A program made the position numbers and the translations under genes. A stretch of DNA of 64,000 bases. It comes from Craterostigma plantagineum (taxonomy: Eukaryota > Streptophyta > Magnoliopsida > Lamiales > Linderniaceae). The notes beneath the pieces are model-generated. The model worked only from the letters and a program-made list of their open reading frames with translations. It had not been told where the DNA came from and searched no databases. Of the stretch, positions 21,713 through 32,078 are shown one piece after another (the first letter of the stretch is position 1; each line of letters starts with the position of its first letter). The stretch is from contig JAPQWV010000412.1 in the NCBI GenBank assembly GCA_027422505.1, forward strand, positions 372,001 to 436,000, read 5' to 3'.

Positions 21713-22420
21713 GTAGAATGCTACAATTGCGAAAAGTTCGGGCACTTTGCGAAGGACTGTTCGTCCAACAAGAAAGTGGAAGAAAATGCGAACCTAGTCG
21801 CACAAGAAGAGCCAAAAGACGATTGCGTGCTCTTAATGGTGCTCGAGGATAAAAATCCGGGCATCGACATGGTGTGGTATCTCGACACCGGTGCTAGAAA
21901 TAACATGAGTGGGCACAAACATCTCTTCATCGATGTAAAGAATATCGATGACGAACATGTTTCTTTTGGCGGCGCATCAAAAATTAAAGTCAAAGGCCGT
22001 GGGATAATATGCTTCTCCCAAAACGACGGCAAAAAAGGATCGGTCGAGGACGTTTATTTCGTACCAGACTTGAAGACGAACATCTTAAGCATGGGGAATT
22101 TGCTTGAAAAAGGATGTTCGGTGTTCATGAAGGACCGGTCGCTAAAACTAAGGAATAAAGATGGCAAATTGATCGCACGGGTCGAGATGGAAAGGAACCG
22201 AATGTTCAAACTCAACCTGAAGACGATACAAGAAAAATGCCTGCAAGTTGACTTGCCGGACAAAGATCATTTGTGGTATATGTGTTTTGGGCATTTACCC
22301 TATGGAGGACTGAATGAGCTCTCCAAGAAAGGCATGGTGCACGGGTTGCCGATGATAGAGGGAGAAAAGAGTCTTTGCGAAAGTCGCGTGATTGGCAAAC
22401 AGGCGCGGACATTGTTTTAG
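21713..22420 (+). pseudogene. CoB zinc knuckle, protease and GAG-pre-integrase region
   Basis: A CCHC knuckle CYNCEKFGHFAKDC starts at 21719. The aspartic protease signature WYLDTGARNNMSG follows near 21873, then the VYFVPDLKTNILS block. The GAG-pre-integrase region reads HLWYMCFGHLPYGGL where WH..FGH is expected, so the first zinc-binding His is Tyr. The frame ends at 22418-22420. Confidence 0.85.
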
Positions 22421-22880
22421 AAGCAAGCAGGATTTCGAGCAAGCAAACCGCTCGAGCTGATACACTCCGATATATGCGGACCTATCACGCCAGCATCATT
22501 TAGCGAAAAAAGGTACTTCATCACGTTTATCGACGATTACTCGAGAAAGACTTGATTATATTTATTGAAAGATAAATCCGAAGCGCTGCAGACGTTTAAA
22601 AAATTCAAAACTATGGTCGATAAGGCGACAAGTTCAAGCATCAAGGCGCTCCGTTCAGATCGAGGTGGAGAATATATGTCGGGTGCTTTCGTAGCTTTTT
22701 TGTGAAGAATAGGGCATCAGAAGATTCCTCACCGTGCCGTATTTGCCTCAATAAAACGGCATGGCTGAAAGGAAAAACCGCACCATACTCGACATGGTTC
22801 GATAAATGTTGAAAAGCAAGAGATGCCAAAGGAGTTCTGGGCCGAGGCGGTACAACGTGCCGTATATATTCAAAATCGAT
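22421..22880 (+). pseudogene. CoB integrase core, truncated
   Basis: Broken rve domain. ELIHSDICGPI carries the first catalytic Asp, RSDRGGEYMSG the second, and a GMAERKNRTILD block in another frame carries the Glu. A stop lies at ~22554. The domain ends in the AVYIQNRCP block, after which sequence jumps directly into reverse transcriptase. Confidence 0.82.
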
Positions 22881-23919
22881 GCCCACATCACATCCTCGAG
22901 CATGGAACACCCGGATTGACGGATATAAAAAGAATAAGTTCGAGCAATGTCCGCTCAAGCACGCCCTCTATGTCAAACGAGAAGGAAAGGAAATGATTAT
23001 CGTCGCACTCTATGTCGATGACCTTATTTTCATGGGAAGCAGTGAGAAAGTCAAAGACTTCAAGAAGGCGATGGCGAAGGAATTTGAGATGACGGACTTG
23101 GGACTGAAATATTGTCTCGGTCTCGAAGACGAGCAAAGAAGCACGAGAATTTTGTGTCGCAAGAAGCGTATGCGAAGAATATATTGAAGAAAAATAAAAT
23201 CGAGGAGAGCAACCCGTTAGCGACATCGATGGAACTTGGAACAAAACTGTCCAAGTTTGAGGGAGGACAAGGAGTGAATCCGATCGATTATCGAAGTCTG
23301 GTGGGCAGTCTGCGATAATTGACCTGCACGACACCCGATATCGCTTATAACGTTGGATGTGTTAGCCGCCATATGGAAGAACCGAGACAGTCACATCTCA
23401 AAGCAATCAAGAAGATTTTACGATACATCCGAGGAACACAATCGCTCGGACTATTTTATGCAAAGGCGAGCGACTGCAAATTAGTCGGATATTCTGACAG
23501 CGATTGGTGCGGAGGTATCGATGATTGAAGAAGCACTGGCGGCTACGTATTCGGAAACACGGCGTTCACCTGGTTATCGAAAAAGCAACCGATCGTGACT
23601 CTATCAACCTGCGAAGCAGAATATGTGGCAGCATCGTGGTGTGTCTGTCTCACAATCTGGCTGAGGAACTTATTGCTCAAGTTGAATCTTCGACAAGTCG
23701 AGCCAACCGAAATTCGAGTAGATAATAAATCGGCGATTGAGCTGGCGAAAAATCCGGTTCCTCATGAGAGAAGCAAGCACATTGATTCTCGGTTCCATTT
23801 TATTAGAGAACACGTTAAAAGTGGAGAAGTGAAAATGGTGCACGTTGCGAGTCTGGACCAAGCTGCAGATTTTTTACAAAGCCATTACCGACAAGTACCA
23901 TTGAAATTTTGCAAAGGAA
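22881..23919 (+). pseudogene. CoB C-terminal reverse transcriptase and RNase H, broken
   Basis: PRAWNTRIDGYKKNKFEQCP is the late reverse transcriptase thumb-side block, followed by YVDDLIFMGS with the catalytic YVDD (~23012). After frameshifts come the SLVGSLR, TPDIAYNVGCVSRHM and HLKAIKKILRYIRGT blocks. RNase H follows with GYSDSDWCGG, LSTCEAEYVAA and KHIDSRFHFIREHV. The coding end meets the CoE LTR, which supplies the final stop. The first half of reverse transcriptase and the end of integrase are deleted. Confidence 0.85.
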
Positions 23920-24251
23920 TGTAGGTCCTATAATATCCAACTAACGAAGAACTATTTTACCACGATTTAAATATGGAAGAATTGAAATGCGTGGGGTGCG
24001 TGTGTGCGTGTTCTTGAGAGGTGTAAGGAGCGTCTCTTACAAAAACCATTTCTTTGTATTTCTTACACACACAAGTCAACCTTAACGTGTTAGGGTTTTT
24101 AGTACTTATACCACATGTGGTGGTAAATAGTGCTTGGGCTTCTTAAAAGCCCATTACAAATAAGCTCATTGGGCTTTACAAATAAAAGCCCAACTCACTT
24201 AAATAAAATTACAAAGCAAAGATAAAATAATTAATTGAACAATTCCTAACA
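23920..24251 (-). repeat. 3' LTR of CoE (minus strand)
   Basis: On the minus strand it starts TGTTAGGAATTG directly after a polypurine tract and ends CCTACA at 23920. 332 bp. A second copy is not found in the window, so the 5' end of CoE is missing or was lost. Confidence 0.75.
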
Positions 24252-24263
24252 ATCTCCCCTTTG
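24252..24263 (-). other. Polypurine tract of CoE
   Basis: Minus-strand AAAGGGGAGAT lies immediately before the LTR start TGTTAGG, the same form as in CoA and CoC. Confidence 0.8.
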
Positions 24264-24628
24264 TGTTCAATTTGCAATTCAGCGATGGTTATCTTCGTCT
24301 TGTAATCGTCTGGAGTCCTCAAAGAACACGTAAGAGTTGCATATGCGAAAGTGTTTGCATGTGTGTTCTTCTTCAATCACATCCTCCTTTGTCTTGTCTT
24401 GTGACCTCTTCTTTAAAAGATTTCAAGCTCACCGTCTCTTGAACTTCTCTTCTCTTAAGTGTTCAAAGCTGCTCGATGGATCGTCTCTTTTGTGTCCGAT
24501 CTCTCACTTGGAAGTCACCACTCCCCTACATTTGTTCAATTTTTTGTTGAGATTGGGGAGTTCTCTTTAAATTTGGAGAGACGTAGAGTAGTGTTGGAAC
24601 TATTTTATTGTATTCATATAATATAGTT

Positions 24629-27296
24629 TTTTTTTTTTGGCCTAAGGTCCCATTTTATAAATAAAAAGAAAAGTACAGAGTACAAAAACGGCGAGCATAT
24701 AAGCTCACATCGACCAGTAACATATTACTGAAGCTTAAGACAACGTCAGCAATGAAAACCAAAACCAAATAACAACAATCAAGCTATCCGCCACACGCTG
24801 CGAATAGCTCCAAATGCCTACCAGTATCATCCATCAACCCGTGGGTGCGCTGCATTTGCTTCAGGACCCAAAATAAAAGCATTGTCATTTAAAACACTTA
24901 GAACTTGGAAGGGGTTCCTGTCACCAACTATAGAGTTTGAGGGATCGTCCCCATTCACATGTTCTAACCTGTTCTCCTCCTCCCCGTGTATGGTCATCTC
25001 ATCCCTCTCGGTCACTATCACTGCCTTTCCTTTAGCACCCACTTGGCACCATTCCATTCGTGGTCGCAGCTCTTTTTGGCGGACTTGTCGCGTTTCAGCC
25101 CTCGCCGTTGGCTTTCGTTCATCATTCTCCTTCGGCCGATTTCGACAAGTCAGTGCCGCATGTGACCATGAGGCACACGTCGGACACTTCTTAGGTCTCC
25201 ATTCGTACACGACGCGGACAGGAACCACCCCTGCTGTACCGCCTTGTTCACTTGGTAGCCGGATGTTGAACGTCTCGACGAATGGCTCCATCAATGTTTT
25301 CATGACGCACACCCTCGCAAAATCAATACGATCTCCCGCAGCCGTGACGCCATCAGCAAACAACGGCTTGCCCACCGCGCTCGCGACAATGCTAAGTCCC
25401 GCCTGAGTCCAAAATTCGCTCAGGACGTTCCATAGCTTAACCCACGGTGGCACTTTAGTGTGTTCAGCCTTTGCAAAGGAAAAACCTGGGCGCCACACCT
25501 CCAGGAAAAGAGGCTTGCCTTGCATGAGCCATGGACCCCCTTCAAGAACCGCCGTCATGGCTGCGGCCGATGCAAAACGGAACTTGAAGAATCCATTAGT
25601 CGTCGCCCGCACCTCAACCAAATCAGCCCAAATCGAACAAAGAAATTTTTCAACACTGGGGAAGTATGGTTTTCGGCCGAGAAAGTAGCCTACCAATGTG
25701 TGCTCCCAACGGCCAAATCCCTGTCGTGCGACGTCCCAAGGCGGGCGAACTTCAGCCACCCCATCCACCATAGTAGGAGGCGTAAATGTTAGCGTTAACC
25801 GCTTTGAATCCCCCCGGCGAGGTTGTTGACGACCCACGGTGCTCTCCCCCTGAAGAACATCCGCGAAAGATGCCTTGTGGGCATTCGGGGCAGACGGGAT
25901 CGGGTTTCTAACCGCCATAGCCCTATCTGGCAAAATCCTAGGTGGCAAAGTCCTTTCAGGCGATCTTGCAGGCAGCACAACCACCCGTGGTGGCAAAACC
26001 CTTACCGGCGTAACCCTGATCGTTGAATCCCGGGTTGGCACAACTTCCCGTGGCGGAGTAACCGTAGCTGGCGAGGAATTCCTCGTAGACAAGACCCTTA
26101 TGGAATCCTGCCCATCAAGATCAGACGCATGCAGTACTCGGCTCGCCGCCGCGTGCATCATGTCAGCAGTCTCCCCGATCGGTGGTGATTCCAAGAGCTC
26201 ATCGTCGTTCAAATCTTTCCACGGTGGCGGAGTGCCCTTGCGATACGGCATCTTGCCCGATGGCGCGTCCCGTAAGCGCTCTTGGATCGTATGCCCCGTC
26301 TGCCCAACCTGAGCGACCACTCGATCAACCAAATCCGGCCCCTTCGCAGCCGTAGATTCCCCCGGTCCAGCCACATTGCCATGAACTCGACTGAAAAGAT
26401 CCCTAAACGCCTTTATATCAAATCGATCCGCGAAATCTGGGTAATTCGCTGCCAACTGCCCAAGATCCGGTAGCTTTGGCATATTGATCATCGATGATGC
26501 CGTAGAACCCATGGCCCCATCTGAATGATTCTTAGCTGAAACAGTATTCAGCTGCGGCAGTCCCTCCAACAGCAAAGGCCCATCACCCGTTAAGGCTTGA
26601 GAGACTGGCCGTTTCTGCTGCATAGCTTCGCCTTTGTCCCTCCTTTCAACACCTTTCGCCTCTTCGTTCGATATTTGCTTAGAACCCGCACCATGCTTAA
26701 AGTCAAGAAAGCCTCGCCGAAACAGTTCTTTTCCTTGTGAGCGGCTCAAATGAGACTCATCTTCAATCACCACGACGTTATTATTATCAGAACTAGCATC
26801 CAAAGCCAAGTCTGTCAAATTCTTCCCCTGATCCATAGCTGCAGTGCGCCACATGTCCTTGCCAACAACACGATTCAGCAAATCCTTAAATCCTTCACCA
26901 TCAATTTTTGCACCAAACGATGGGTAATCTCTACCCAATTTCTCGATATCTGGAAAATTTAATAGAACATTCTTTGTCGTTGAAGAAGCTCCACTCATCA
27001 TCGATCCACACATCATGGACGATGTCGCCATATCAAAGATCTACAAGAACTCAACGAGCAAAAACGAGGAAATCGGAAAAACTATTGGGCTGCTCAAAAG
27101 TGTTGAAACGGAACAGGCCGCCCACGCGCCGTCTGATCCCGGCGATGGGGGCCAGCGACCGGCGCCTGTGGAACAACCAAACCGGCGATGGAGAAGATAG
27201 TAGGCGAAGGGAACGGGAAGGAAGATGAAGAAAAGAGAAAACATAGAAAAGGAGTTTTGGGTTTTGGTTTCGTGAGATCCCCTTTTAGAGAGAGAA
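24629..27296 (-). mobile_element. ORF1-only L1-type LINE derivative (2.67 kb)
   Basis: Minus-strand element with a 3' poly(A) (plus-strand T run up to 24639), a 3' tail of ~190 bases, one long ORF and a ~265 base 5' untranslated region beginning TCTCTCTCTAAAAGGGG. The target word ATAGTT is found at both junctions (24623-24628 and 27297-27302), consistent with target-primed insertion. ORF2 (endonuclease and reverse transcriptase) is wholly absent, although both ends look authentic. Insertion interrupted the CoC LTR, so it is younger than CoC. Confidence 0.85.
24827..27031 (-). CDS. LINE ORF1 protein (DUF4283 plus CCHC knuckle)
   Basis: 734 codons, intact. The N-terminal half is low complexity but carries a duplicated ~32 residue motif: residues 26-57 (FPDIEKL...YPSF...F) and 187-218 (LPDLGQL...YPDF...F). 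Both fit [FL]PD[IL]..L...YP.F....D...F[KR]DL[LF].RV.G. Residues ~318-375 are rich in PPR and VxPxR words. Residues ~438-590 match the DUF4283 domain of plant L1 ORF1 (VGYFLGRKPYFPSV, GPWLMQGKPLFLEVW, PPWVKLWNV). A CCHC knuckle follows at residues 616-629 (CPTCASWSHAALTC). Expected role is RNA binding in the retrotransposition particle. An intact frame without ORF2 beside it is unusual. Confidence 0.88.
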   Translation of the reverse strand: MATSSMMCGSMMSGASSTTKNVLLNFPDIEKLGRDYPSFGAKIDGEGFKDLLNRVVGKDMWRTAAMDQGKNLTDLALDASSDNNNVVVIEDESHLSRSQGKELFRRGFLDFKHGAGSKQISNEEAKGVERRDKGEAMQQKRPVSQALTGDGPLLLEGLPQLNTVSAKNHSDGAMGSTASSMINMPKLPDLGQLAANYPDFADRFDIKAFRDLFSRVHGNVAGPGESTAAKGPDLVDRVVAQVGQTGHTIQERLRDAPSGKMPYRKGTPPPWKDLNDDELLESPPIGETADMMHAAASRVLHASDLDGQDSIRVLSTRNSSPATVTPPREVVPTRDSTIRVTPVRVLPPRVVVLPARSPERTLPPRILPDRAMAVRNPIPSAPNAHKASFADVLQGESTVGRQQPRRGDSKRLTLTFTPPTMVDGVAEVRPPWDVARQGFGRWEHTLVGYFLGRKPYFPSVEKFLCSIWADLVEVRATTNGFFKFRFASAAAMTAVLEGGPWLMQGKPLFLEVWRPGFSFAKAEHTKVPPWVKLWNVLSEFWTQAGLSIVASAVGKPLFADGVTAAGDRIDFARVCVMKTLMEPFVETFNIRLPSEQGGTAGVVPVRVVYEWRPKKCPTCASWSHAALTCRNRPKENDERKPTARAETRQVRQKELRPRMEWCQVGAKGKAVIVTERDEMTIHGEEENRLEHVNGDDPSNSIVGDRNPFQVLSVLNDNAFILGPEANAAHPRVDG

Positions 27297-27617
27297 ATAG
27301 TTCGTGTCTTGTTATGCAAATTAGTAGTCTTGGATTGAATTGTAATTAGTCATATTATAGGACTACTTGTGCAAATATACCACAATAAGTAGTATATATA
27401 AGTGAAGTCCTAAGAAAATTAGGAGTGCGCTTTGTATGGTTTTCAGATCAAAAAATTAGAATCGAGAATTTTGGAGAGAAGAATTAGCGTTAAACCCTTG
27501 CTTTCAATGTTTCTTCTCTCGTAAGCTTTCAACTAGGTAATCTTCGATCTTATATCTGAATTTCTAAAGATTATCAATCGATTCGATCTGTGTTGGATAA
27601 ATTTGGACTTAACAATT

Positions 27618-27629
27618 GGTACAGAACCA
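27618..27629 (+). other. Primer binding site of CoC (degenerate)
   Basis: TGGTACAGAACC lies two bases after the 5' LTR. It resembles the initiator-Met site TGGTATCAGAGCC with one base lost and one changed. Confidence 0.6.
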
Positions 27630-28385
27630 AACGTGTTAGGATTTGGATTAAATTTGGACTGATTCTGATTTTTTTGAAACTGATTTTTTTTTCATTATCG
27701 TGCGCTGTTCTTCGATGCAATTGGACCGATTCTTCACAAATTTGATATAATCTGCTGTTTTTAGGCTTCGATCGAGTCGTTTATACATGTCTGAGATGAA
27801 TTTTGATTGATCGAAACATGAATTTGAGTGATTTTTGAAGATTGAGCTAATCGTCCATCACAGTGTTCATCATAGAAATTCAATCTGTTTCTTCTTAATT
27901 CGACTTGATTTACTTTTCTTAAGGTTCGATTATTTGTTTCTCGCTGTTCTGAGCCTATTTCTAATCGATCGAACAAATTTTCCTGCGATTTTGAAGATTA
28001 ATCGAAATTTGGTTTTAACACTGTTCTTCCAAATTTCGAGAAATCTGACCGATTTTGCTGTTATCAGGATAAATTGAGTGTTCGTAATCGTTAATCTACA
28101 CGTCTCGAGCAATCACCCGAGCTGAATTCGAACGATTTTGCATTCGGATCGAGAATTCCGATTTTTAGTTCGCGTCTGTTCTTCACGTTGGTAATCTGAT
28201 TTTTAAAACAATTCGACTGATTTCGCTTTGTTTGTGTTTAATCAATTGTTCATTCCTTTTAATCTGCTCATTTCGATCCATAACCCAGGCTGATTTTGAA
28301 CAATTTTGTGTTTGGATCGAGAATTCGTTGGTTTTTGACTTGCGACTGTTCTTTTCGCTAGTTTCTGTTCTTCACGAGTTGTTAT

Positions 28386-28924
28386 TGTTGGGGTTGAGCG
28401 GTAATATTTAATTCCGGGCCAGCGGTAGTTGTATTTGGACCCCGCGACAATTTATCGGGATATTAATTAAAGTCGAAATGACACCGAAAGAACACCGAGA
28501 TTTTTACGTGGTTCGGCCAATACCGCCTACATCCACGGAGAGACAATAGTTTTACTATATTTGAGAATATTACACCGTACAAAATAACACTCGTGTTTAA
28601 ACCCAAAACCCCGAGACCCCTTACCCACTCGGGTAATGTTTTAGTACCCACTCTCAACTACTCAGTAAAACTACACCCGCTCTCACCCTTATCCACCCGG
28701 ACAAGATTTCCTTTTTTTTCTTTTCTTTCTCATTTTCTCTCTCTGTCACTCGCTCTCTTTCTCTCAATTTGGGGTACGATTTACAATGAACCATCGATGC
28801 TATTTATAAGCATATCCTCAAACAACATGCCAAACTAGCATGTCTCATGGCATGCGTCACTTGCCATTGAAAAAATCCAACAAAGCCTTGATTATTCAAC
28901 TTGGGTGGGGAGCTGGACCCATCA
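28386..28924 (-). repeat. 3' LTR of CoD
   Basis: 539 bp, TG...CA on either strand. Contains ACGTGGTTCGG and a long pyrimidine tract near 28706-28770. About 99% identical to 30496-31034. Confidence 0.93.
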
Positions 28925-29326
28925 ATTCTCCCCCTCCAGCGACATTCAGCATCTTCTCCTGAGAGCACTCCAGTAAACCCGAGAGTAACACGTTCGTAAA
29001 TACCACGAACGTTCATTGGCCTTCCTTTATAGCATCTACACATAATCCGAATCAAGAATTCCAGTCCTACCCACTTGATTCATTCAACAGCCAATCTTAT
29101 GTGCAGCTATGTCGAACTGACTCGACCCGTCGACTCTCGAAGAGGAACTTCGATGCAACCCCTTCTCCAGCAGGATTTTCCTTCTCACCATCGTCTGTCT
29201 TTATACCACGCGCGCGATTTTCGTGAACCCATCGAAGTCTGAGTATTATATACCATACTCACGTCCAGACAATACAAACTTTGCACTCTTCTCCCTTTGG
29301 TAGGACCATTTCGTCATGTGTGATTT

Positions 29327-30060
29327 TCAGACTCCCCCTGCTATGAAAACCCCATAGCCCTGGAATCTGACTGGCTCAAGAATATTAAATTCTACGCAAC
29401 TTTGAGACAACGTCACACCACCCAAAATGCGTACTGCTCCGTCAACCATTTTGATCTTCCCCGTTCCAACACACCGAACAACACAACGATATCCATCAGC
29501 CCATGGAGATCGAAAAAACCGTTCGCAATTTCCAGAACGCATCAAAATATTCTCTTGGAGCAAACCCGAATTTAATATCCCTCTTCCTGAGAACGAGCGC
29601 CATCATTAGAGACTGTGAGAACGTCTCCAAGATAAACCGTGTGCTAACTCCGTTGTGGAATTTTCCTAGCCGCTTGTCCTTCTTCCTCCAAATCGGACAA
29701 TTTCTCCTTATATGTCCCGGCTCACCACACTGTAGCATCACACGCCCTTCCCGCCATCTAGATTTGGACCTGCTGCTGTCTCCAAATCCCCTGGCGTGTC
29801 ACCTTCCTCTACGACTCTCTCCTTGTATAGCCAACGCCCGACTATCACCATAATTTGATCGCTTATCTTTTCATGCTCCAAAAAGAGTTGACTCCACCAT
29901 CCACCGTCTGCGTCGTCTCGTACCGGATGGTTGTGATCAAATTATCACCCGAATCAGGAAGCGAGGTAAGAAGTAACAGGGCCTTACTTCTTCCTTTCCG
30001 ACACATCTTGACCCCAAAATTTCCGTCATTTATTCCGACTTTTTCCTCGTCTCCCATCAA
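29327..30060 (-). pseudogene. gag: CoD gag and protease-region remnant
   Basis: Minus-strand fragments in Copia gag order. ALLLLTSLPDSGDNLITT (near 29970) is the late UBN2 block. A knuckle remnant, CGEPGHIRRNC (near 29710), lacks its first Cys. GTGKIKMVDGAVRIL (near 29440) corresponds to the segment after the protease active site. Frames change several times, and protease catalytic residues, integrase and reverse transcriptase are absent. Confidence 0.68.
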
Positions 30061-30480
30061 AGCTTATCGCCCAGCCTTGACAAACGAGTACAACATTCAC
30101 TCTTCTCTGCCGCAGAGTGAAACCTCCCGCACCAGCACATTGTCGCACTTTGCTGTCATCTGTTGCTATTATCCTTGCGCAGATTCAACAGCCCGGCCCA
30201 AATAGTATTGATCAGATAATTCCCAGCAACAGTAAGCGACACAGCACTATTGCCATATCTCGCCAAAACTCCACCGCCGCACAAGCTCCGCCCGACACCG
30301 AGCATACCATCAACGATAACCATCTTGTACCATCATTTTCTCAGCACAAGGCATTACCTCGTTGAACCTCGCTCTGACACTGGCTCCCCCCGATCGACGT
30401 TCCCTTCTGATATCTTTTCTGATGTGGAAGATCAGACACAGCTGCAACCACAGAGCATACTTAGAATACCAGCAGGGTTT

Positions 30481-30493
30481 GGCTCTGATACCA
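30481..30493 (-). other. Primer binding site of CoD
   Basis: Minus-strand TGGTATCAGAGCC lies two bases from the LTR end, a perfect initiator-Met match. Confidence 0.9.
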
Positions 30494-30495
30494 CT

Positions 30496-31034
30496 TGTTG
30501 GGGTTGAGCGGTAATATTTAATTCCGGGCCAGCGGTAGTTGTATTTGGACCCCGCGACAATTTATCGGGATATTAATTAAAGTCGAAATGACACCGAAAG
30601 GACACCGACATTTTTACGTGGTTCGGCCAATACCGCCTACATCCACGGAGAGACAATAGTTTTACTATATTTGAGAATATTACACCGTACAAAATAACAC
30701 TCGTGTTTAAACCCAAAACCCCGAGACCCCTTACCCACCCGGGTAATGTTTTTGTACCCACTCTCAACTACTCAGTAAAACTACACCCGCTCTCACCCTT
30801 ATCCACCCGGACAAGATTTCCTTTTTTTTCTTTTCTTTCTCATTTTCTCTCTCTGTCACTCGCTCTCTTTCTCTCAATTTGGGGTACGATTTACAATGAA
30901 CCATCGATGCTATTTATAAGCATATCCTCAAACAACATGCCAAACTAGCATGTCTCATGGCATGCGTCACTTGCCATTGAAAAAATCCAACAAAGCCTTG
31001 ATTATTCAACTTGGGTGGGGAGTTGGACCCATCA
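30496..31034 (-). repeat. 5' LTR of CoD
   Basis: 539 bp partner of 28386-28924, offset by exactly 2,110 bases with no gaps. The primer site abuts it on the left. Confidence 0.93.
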
Positions 31035-32078
31035 GTTATATGAAATATATGTTCTTCGCTCGAGAAATCCGTTCAACGCGAGAAATCGGTCAACGCTCGC
31101 AAAATCTGTTCAAGAAAGGATTTCGATCGATAAATCGTTCTAATTTTTATTTCGATCGAGAAATCTGCCATTATCTTCGCGTTAGCTTGAGAGCTCACTT
31201 CTGTCATCGTTGAACAGCGAAAAATAATTTTGTTTCATCCTCGAAAAATCTGTTCAAACCCGAATTCTGTTCTCGAGAAACATTTACGATCGCAAAACTC
31301 ATGTAGCGAACAGTTTACGATTGAGAAATCGTTTGGATTTTTTTTTTTATCGCAGACTTCATCTTCTTCGATCGTTCATGTTTAGATACACATATACACA
31401 CAGGGCAAATTGCGTTCTAAGTCCCAGAAATATTATTTTAGTCCCTGCAGGTATATTACGATCCCTAATAGTTTTCAATTTAGTCCAGAAAGTTCTGATC
31501 TAGTCCTAAATTCTCAATTTAACCCTAGAACTTTCAATTTAATTGATTTCTCACTCATTTACGTGATTTTTACGATTGAAAATTTTTGTTTAGTTGCTTT
31601 TACAGGTTGTCGTCGCAAAACTGTTTTTCGCTCGCAAAACCTTTTGCGATCGAAAAAATTTGATTTTAAAGGTTTAGATATTAAAATCTCAAAACAACGA
31701 CGTTTTATCAAATCGCAAAACTTTTATGAAAGAAAACTATACGTAATAGTTTGAAATTCAAAACTATTTTCTAAAAACAGTACCTCGTCGAAAAACTTAA
31801 TGATCGAAAACAATGCTTTATATTGACATTAAAAAAACAATAAAAATTTTTTTCGATCGAAAATAGTAACCTACATTTGGCACATTATAGAAAAAGCTTT
31901 TGGTATATACTCTTAGACTTTAAATCAAACTTTATAAACCCAAAAACTTTTCGAAATTGAAATTTTAAAAAGCCAAATATTTTAATCGCTATACAAATTC
32001 AAATCCATAAAACACGTGAAAGATCCAAATATCCAACAAAATTTTAAACATAAATAAATAAAAATTTTGAAAACCAAA

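Larger units (their letters stand above)
20906..23919 (+). mobile_element. CoB: decayed Copia internal region without LTRs
   Basis: Starts exactly at a gag-like ATG, with no leader, primer site or LTR on the left, and butts against the UGT fragment. It runs through gag, zinc knuckle, protease, integrase, the second half of reverse transcriptase and RNase H. The LTR of CoE cuts it at 23920. Many frameshifts and an internal deletion (about 22885-22910) show it is old. It is the oldest layer here: CoE sits on it and CoC sits in CoE. Confidence 0.85.
24592..27615 (+). repeat. 5' LTR of CoC, interrupted by a LINE
   Basis: LTR sequence occupies 24592-24628 and 27297-27615; together they match 36975-37323. 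The inserted piece is 24629-27296. Confidence 0.92.
28386..31034 (-). mobile_element. CoD: small gag-only Copia element
   Basis: 2,649 bp on the minus strand. 539 bp LTRs lie at 30496-31034 (5') and 28386-28924 (3'), flanked by GTTAT (28381-28385 and 31035-31039). A perfect initiator-Met primer site (TGGTATCAGAGCC on the minus strand) is at 30481-30493 and a polypurine tract GGAGGGGGAGAAT at 28925-28937. The 1.57 kb interior holds only gag and protease-region fragments. I count about five differences between the LTRs (~1%), so it moved recently despite having no enzymes of its own. Confidence 0.93.
27630..32078 (+). other. CoC leader, interrupted by CoD
   Basis: Untranslated region at 27630-28385 and 31040-32078. 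It is A/T rich with CGATCGAAAA and CTCGAGAAA words like the CoA leader (for example 31130, 31155 and 31855). No convincing gene; short frames in it are chance. Confidence 0.7.

Noticed and set aside
24882..25406. 174-codon plus-strand open frame and several neighbours
   Set aside because: They are antisense to the intact LINE ORF1 and have no family pattern.
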